DNA from: Oscillospiraceae bacterium
GTDB taxonomy: Bacteria; Bacillota; Clostridia; Oscillospirales; Oscillospiraceae
Direction: 5' to 3'
DNA length: 64,000 bases
Assembly (NCBI GenBank): GCA_022800665.1
Contig: JAAWQS010000003.1
Coordinates: 16,828-80,827, forward strand
The notes beneath the pieces are model-generated. The model ran no database searches. It was given only the letters and a program-made list of their open reading frames with translations, and was not told the DNA's origin. Position numbers and translations under genes: made by a program. Shown in pieces: positions 61,019 to 64,000 of the stretch (position 1 is the first letter of the stretch; each line of letters begins with the position of its first letter).

Positions 61019-63597
61019 CGCCGCAGCCGTCCCATAACCTGGAACATTTTCCCAATATCCACAGGTTTTGCCAGATGTTCGTTCATACCAGCGTCTTTCG
61101 CCAACGCCACATCCTCTTCGAACGCATTGGCCGACAGCGCAATAATGGGTACAGCTTTTGCATCTGGCCGGTCCAGGCTGCGAATCACGCGGGTCGCCTC
61201 ATATCCGCTCATAACCGGCATCATCAAATCCATCAGCACACAGTCAAACGCGCCTGGATTGGAGGCTGTAAAGGCATCCACGGCGGCTTTTCCGTCATTT
61301 GCGGTTACGACCTCCGCCCCCGCCTCTCTCAGCATGAACTCCACAATTTCGCAGTTGATCTCATTGTCCTCAACCAAAAGGACGCGCATACCGGCAACAT
61401 TGCTCTGTACATTCCGCTCTTCATCCACAGGCCGTCCGCTCCAGGACTGATCGACCTGAATGGGCAGTGTAATCTGGAATACGCTCCCCTTTCCTACCTG
61501 GCTGACAACCTCAATGGACCCGCCCATCTGGTCCACCAATTTTTTGGCAATGGACATACCCAATCCAACGCCGTTATAGTGCGTCCTTGCGCCCTGATGC
61601 TCCTGGGTAAACGGCTCAAAAATATGCTTTTTGAAGTCCTCTCCGATGCCGATACCGGTGTCTTCGATCACAAAGCGGCAGTTTACGACTCCATTCCGGC
61701 AGGCAGTTTCCTTCACCTGGACAAATACAGAGCCATTGGGCCGGTTATATCGAATGGCGTTGTCGATGACATTCATCAAAATTTGTTTCAAGTGCAGCGC
61801 ATTTCCGATCAGCCTGCTGTGCCGCAGGTCAACCTCCTCCAGCACCAGCCGGATTCCCGCCTCCTCCGCCTGGGCGGATAAGATAGCTATGCAGCTTTCC
61901 AATGTATCGTGCAGGTCGAAGGGCTCCTCCACATCCGTCGGCATACCGCTTTCCAGCTTGCTGACCTGGAGCACGTCGTTGACCAGGGAGAGCAGATGCT
62001 CTGCCGACACGCGGATTTTTGCCCGGCAGGCTCTCTGCCGCTCCGTGTCGTCCAGCGTCTTTTCCTGGATGGCCAGCATTCCTATAATCCCGTTGATGGG
62101 GGTGCGGAGGTCATGGGACATATGGGAGAGGAATTCGCTTTTTGCGGAATTGGCCCGCCGGACCTTCTCCAGCAGCTCCATGATGGCCTGTTCCTGTTTC
62201 TTCCGCGTCACCATGGTTTCTGTGATGTCCTGATGGTATCCGTTCAGGCAGACGCCCGGTTTTTTGAAGGTTTTGTCCGGCACGCCGCCGCAGCGGACAT
62301 AGATTTTCCCCAGCTCTGGATGATTCCATGGGTACGTCACCTCGGCGCGCCCGGTTTCCACGATCTCCTGCACCACTTCCTGCACCATCTCCACATAGTC
62401 CGGCTCAATGCTTCCAAACCAATGCCGGTAGCACTCCTCCGGCTCAATCCCGTCCGGCACGCCCAGGAGAATCCGCATGGTCCGGTCCGCATACATCCTG
62501 GGCTCGCAGCCCTCCTCCAGCTCGATGGTCCAGATGCCGGTCCTGGCTCCCTCCAGAATGTCCTCCAGGCTCCGCCTGGCCTCCAGCTTGTATTTCTCCT
62601 CCTGCTCCACCACCGCATTGACATCCCGCAGGGCAAAAATCATGCAGTTCTCTTCTCCCGTCTTCTCTGCGGCGGAAAAATGGATCTCCAGGTGTTTCAG
62701 GCCATAGGGATTGTCCTGCACCTGGTAACGGACATAGAACTTCTTCCTGGTCCGCAGCTGTGCCAGCACATAGTCTTTTTTTGTCACAGCCCGGAGCCGT
62801 TCCTGGTCGCGGGGGACCGCGCACTGAGAAATATACCGCTCCATAGCCGTCTGATAGCCGTCCTCAAAATTGACGGCCCAATCCACCTGCATCCGTTTGC
62901 TGTCCCGGTAGATTTCAAATTCGCCCGTGTCGAAGTTCACCTGATAGATTCCCAGATAGTCCACACTGAGGGCATGGAGAACATTATAACTCCGTTTTTG
63001 AATCTCCCGGACCAGATTGCGCCGTTTCAAAGAGGATACGATAAAGTACGCCGCAGTCTGGAGCATATTTGAGGCGTACTCCAGGGATTTGGCGGGCGGG
63101 TTGTCCACGCCGTAAAAGCCGATCAGCTTTTCGCTGTCATAGAGGGGGACCACCACAAGGGAATGAATATTCTGCCGCTTCAGGTTCTCATACTGGAGGG
63201 TGTCGGTCTCCCGGATATTCTCCAGACTTTCAATGACAATATGCTTGCCGACACCGAAATTTCGATACCAGCTGGCGCACACCTCCGGGGGAACATTTTG
63301 CAGCGTCTCTTTTTCCGGCGCGACCCCGTCAGCCGTCCACTCATAGGTGTTGTCATCGCTGCCGGACTCGTTCCGCTCAAATATGTAGGTCCGGTCCCCG
63401 TTCAGCGCTTTTCCCAGGTGCTTGAGCAGCACCTCCAGAGACTGGTCCGGAGTTTCCTCCAGCAGGGCGACGCGAAGGCCCTCGTTGATGACAGCCTCCA
63501 GATTCTGAACGCTCCGCATAACGCTGTGCTGTTCACGGCTCCGGACTGCCGGCATATCTTCGCTGGACCGCTCAAAATGCTCCCTTGAATAACCCAT
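61015..63597 (-). CDS. Soluble hybrid histidine kinase (GAF-PAS-HisKA-HATPase-REC)
   Basis: An 860-residue kinase with no membrane helices. Order: N-terminal coil, GAF domain (about 40-200), a diverged PAS region, a second PAS with PAC (about 340-480), HisKA with FLSHMSHDLRTPINGI, HATPase with N and G boxes (NVIDNAIRYN, EDTGIGIG, GVGLGMSIAK) and a C-terminal receiver domain with phospho-acceptor Asp in FDCVLMDLMMPVMSG. The start at 63597 has GGAGGG 7 bases upstream. No response regulator with an output domain is adjacent. Confidence 0.94.
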   Translation of the reverse strand: MGYSREHFERSSEDMPAVRSREQHSVMRSVQNLEAVINEGLRVALLEETPDQSLEVLLKHLGKALNGDRTYIFERNESGSDDNTYEWTADGVAPEKETLQNVPPEVCASWYRNFGVGKHIVIESLENIRETDTLQYENLKRQNIHSLVVVPLYDSEKLIGFYGVDNPPAKSLEYASNMLQTAAYFIVSSLKRRNLVREIQKRSYNVLHALSVDYLGIYQVNFDTGEFEIYRDSKRMQVDWAVNFEDGYQTAMERYISQCAVPRDQERLRAVTKKDYVLAQLRTRKKFYVRYQVQDNPYGLKHLEIHFSAAEKTGEENCMIFALRDVNAVVEQEEKYKLEARRSLEDILEGARTGIWTIELEEGCEPRMYADRTMRILLGVPDGIEPEECYRHWFGSIEPDYVEMVQEVVQEIVETGRAEVTYPWNHPELGKIYVRCGGVPDKTFKKPGVCLNGYHQDITETMVTRKKQEQAIMELLEKVRRANSAKSEFLSHMSHDLRTPINGIIGMLAIQEKTLDDTERQRACRAKIRVSAEHLLSLVNDVLQVSKLESGMPTDVEEPFDLHDTLESCIAILSAQAEEAGIRLVLEEVDLRHSRLIGNALHLKQILMNVIDNAIRYNRPNGSVFVQVKETACRNGVVNCRFVIEDTGIGIGEDFKKHIFEPFTQEHQGARTHYNGVGLGMSIAKKLVDQMGGSIEVVSQVGKGSVFQITLPIQVDQSWSGRPVDEERNVQSNVAGMRVLLVEDNEINCEIVEFMLREAGAEVVTANDGKAAVDAFTASNPGAFDCVLMDLMMPVMSGYEATRVIRSLDRPDAKAVPIIALSANAFEEDVALAKDAGMNEHLAKPVDIGKMFQVMGRLRR

Positions 63598-63662
63598 AAA
63601 TCTACCCTCCATATGGACCGTTTCCCAAGCGCCTCGCCGCAAAAAGCAGCAGTTTATGTGTC

Positions 63663-63692
63663 ATAATACCATGTGTCACCCGGTCACGTCAA
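63663..63692 (-). promoter_or_regulatory. Promoter of the hybrid kinase gene
   Basis: Minus strand: TTGACG (63692-63687), 18-bp spacer, TATTAT (63668-63663). Direct repeats ATGTGTCA occur at 63655-63662 and 63671-63678. Confidence 0.68.
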
Positions 63693-63711
63693 TATAGAGG
63701 TTCATCCAGGG

Positions 63712-63786
63712 TCAGACTGCCGTTACATCATGGCCCTCCTGAAGCAGCCGCATAAGCCAATCCGGCGCATAACCAGCGAGATTACA
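63712..63786 (-). other. Possible C-terminal gene fragment
   Basis: The frame NLAGYAPDWLMRLLQEGHDV ending TAV-TGA looks protein-like but has no start codon or ribosome site and only about 25 codons. It may be a remnant; family not recognised. Confidence 0.25.
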
Positions 63787-63820
63787 ATTGAATGTTTCTA
63801 ATTATATCATTCCATTTTCC

Positions 63821-64000
63821 CTATGCAAGCTCTGCGTCCGTGGATTCCTTTTCAAGAACCGCAAAAACCTTTTTGGAATACAGCGAAACCGCCATAGCCA
63901 AAACCGACGCGCCTGTCGTTATCCAATACGGCTTGTCTGCAAAAGCATCAAACAACACTCCGTAAACCGCCTGTCCCACAGGCTGGGAGCAGCTTGACAC
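63821..64000 (-). CDS. MFS transporter, C-terminal end (gene runs out of the window)
   Basis: The last 59 codons of a minus-strand gene that continues beyond base 64000. The segment SSCSQPVGQAVYGVLFDAFA followed by PYWITTGASVLAMAVSLYSK and a short cytoplasmic tail ending ESTDAELA matches the penultimate and last helices of drug/sugar MFS exporters. It stops at TAG (63821-63823). Too little is present to name a substrate. Confidence 0.75.
   Translation of the reverse strand: MSSCSQPVGQAVYGVLFDAFADKPYWITTGASVLAMAVSLYSKKVFAVLEKESTDAELA

Noticed and set aside
1-64000. CRISPR arrays, prophage modules, rRNA genes, T-boxes
   Set aside because: Scanned by eye for regular spacers, phage structural genes, rRNA consensus and T-box GGTGG motifs; none seen.

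Overview
The window is a 64 kb piece of a high-GC (about 60%) chromosome from a spore-forming Firmicute. The evidence is spmA/spmB, bofA with its DUF2508 partner, an AbrB-type regulator, candidate Spo0A boxes, YlxM-Ffh, GdpP, strong AGGAGG ribosome sites and consensus sigma-A promoters. The gene set (PaaK with ACT protein and aminotransferase, alpha-galactoside uptake, CyuA-type cysteine desulfidase, EF-P 5-aminopentanone reductase, yjdF) fits a gut Oscillospiraceae (Oscillibacter/Flavonifractor/Lawsonibacter-like) bacterium; the genus is inference. There is no rRNA, CRISPR array or prophage. Nearly all DNA is coding, and the high GC produces many long antisense shadow frames that were rejected.

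Layout. 1-2.3 kb: end of paaK, an ACT protein and a class I aminotransferase, probably aryl or keto-acid metabolism. 2.4-6.3 kb (minus): lipoprotein, small XRE regulator and multi-TM protein with an inverted-repeat operator, then an M42 peptidase and a DUF624 membrane protein. 6.7-12.3 kb: solute-binding protein, two permeases and a GH36 alpha-galactosidase for alpha-galactosides. 12.5-18.9 kb: MATE exporter, SbcD-SbcC nuclease, AraC regulator. 19-24.2 kb: NYN-domain protein, chemoreceptor, tadA, DUF2508-bofA and a small conserved protein. 24.3-34.7 kb (minus): two housekeeping operons, gdpP-rplI-(dead HTH gene)-dnaB-tilS-hpt-ftsH and ylxM-ffh-rpsP-khpA. Then come tRNA-Thr(CGT), cyuA-like, hpf, a BceRS-like two-component pair without its transporter, and an XRE-membrane regulator.

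39.9-43.9 kb is a small accessory zone: a decayed IS5-type transposase, an XRE-S24 autoproteolytic regulator divergent from a PTS EIIC gene with a nonsense codon at position 5, two palindromes between them, spmAB and an AbrB-like regulator. 44-51 kb: an ATPase with a degenerate second half, gdhA, dsdA, yjdF preceded by a folded leader that looks like the yjdF riboswitch, a secreted Cys/His repeat protein, ymfI and a DUF4349 lipoprotein. 51-60.7 kb: NCS2 purine permease, two overlapping WYL regulators, a VTT-domain membrane protein, a DUF6465 protein, cysK with a perfect promoter and a likely operator, a GT4 glycosyltransferase and citrate synthase. 60.8-64 kb: a soluble hybrid histidine kinase whose translationally coupled downstream gene is a gutted solute-binding-protein pseudogene, then the end of an MFS transporter.

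The most interesting items are the S24-regulator/EIIC divergent unit with its 20-bp palindrome, the 36-residue Cys/His repeat protein, the yjdF leader, and three gene remnants (HTH, binding protein, transposase) that are not apparent as intact reading frames.
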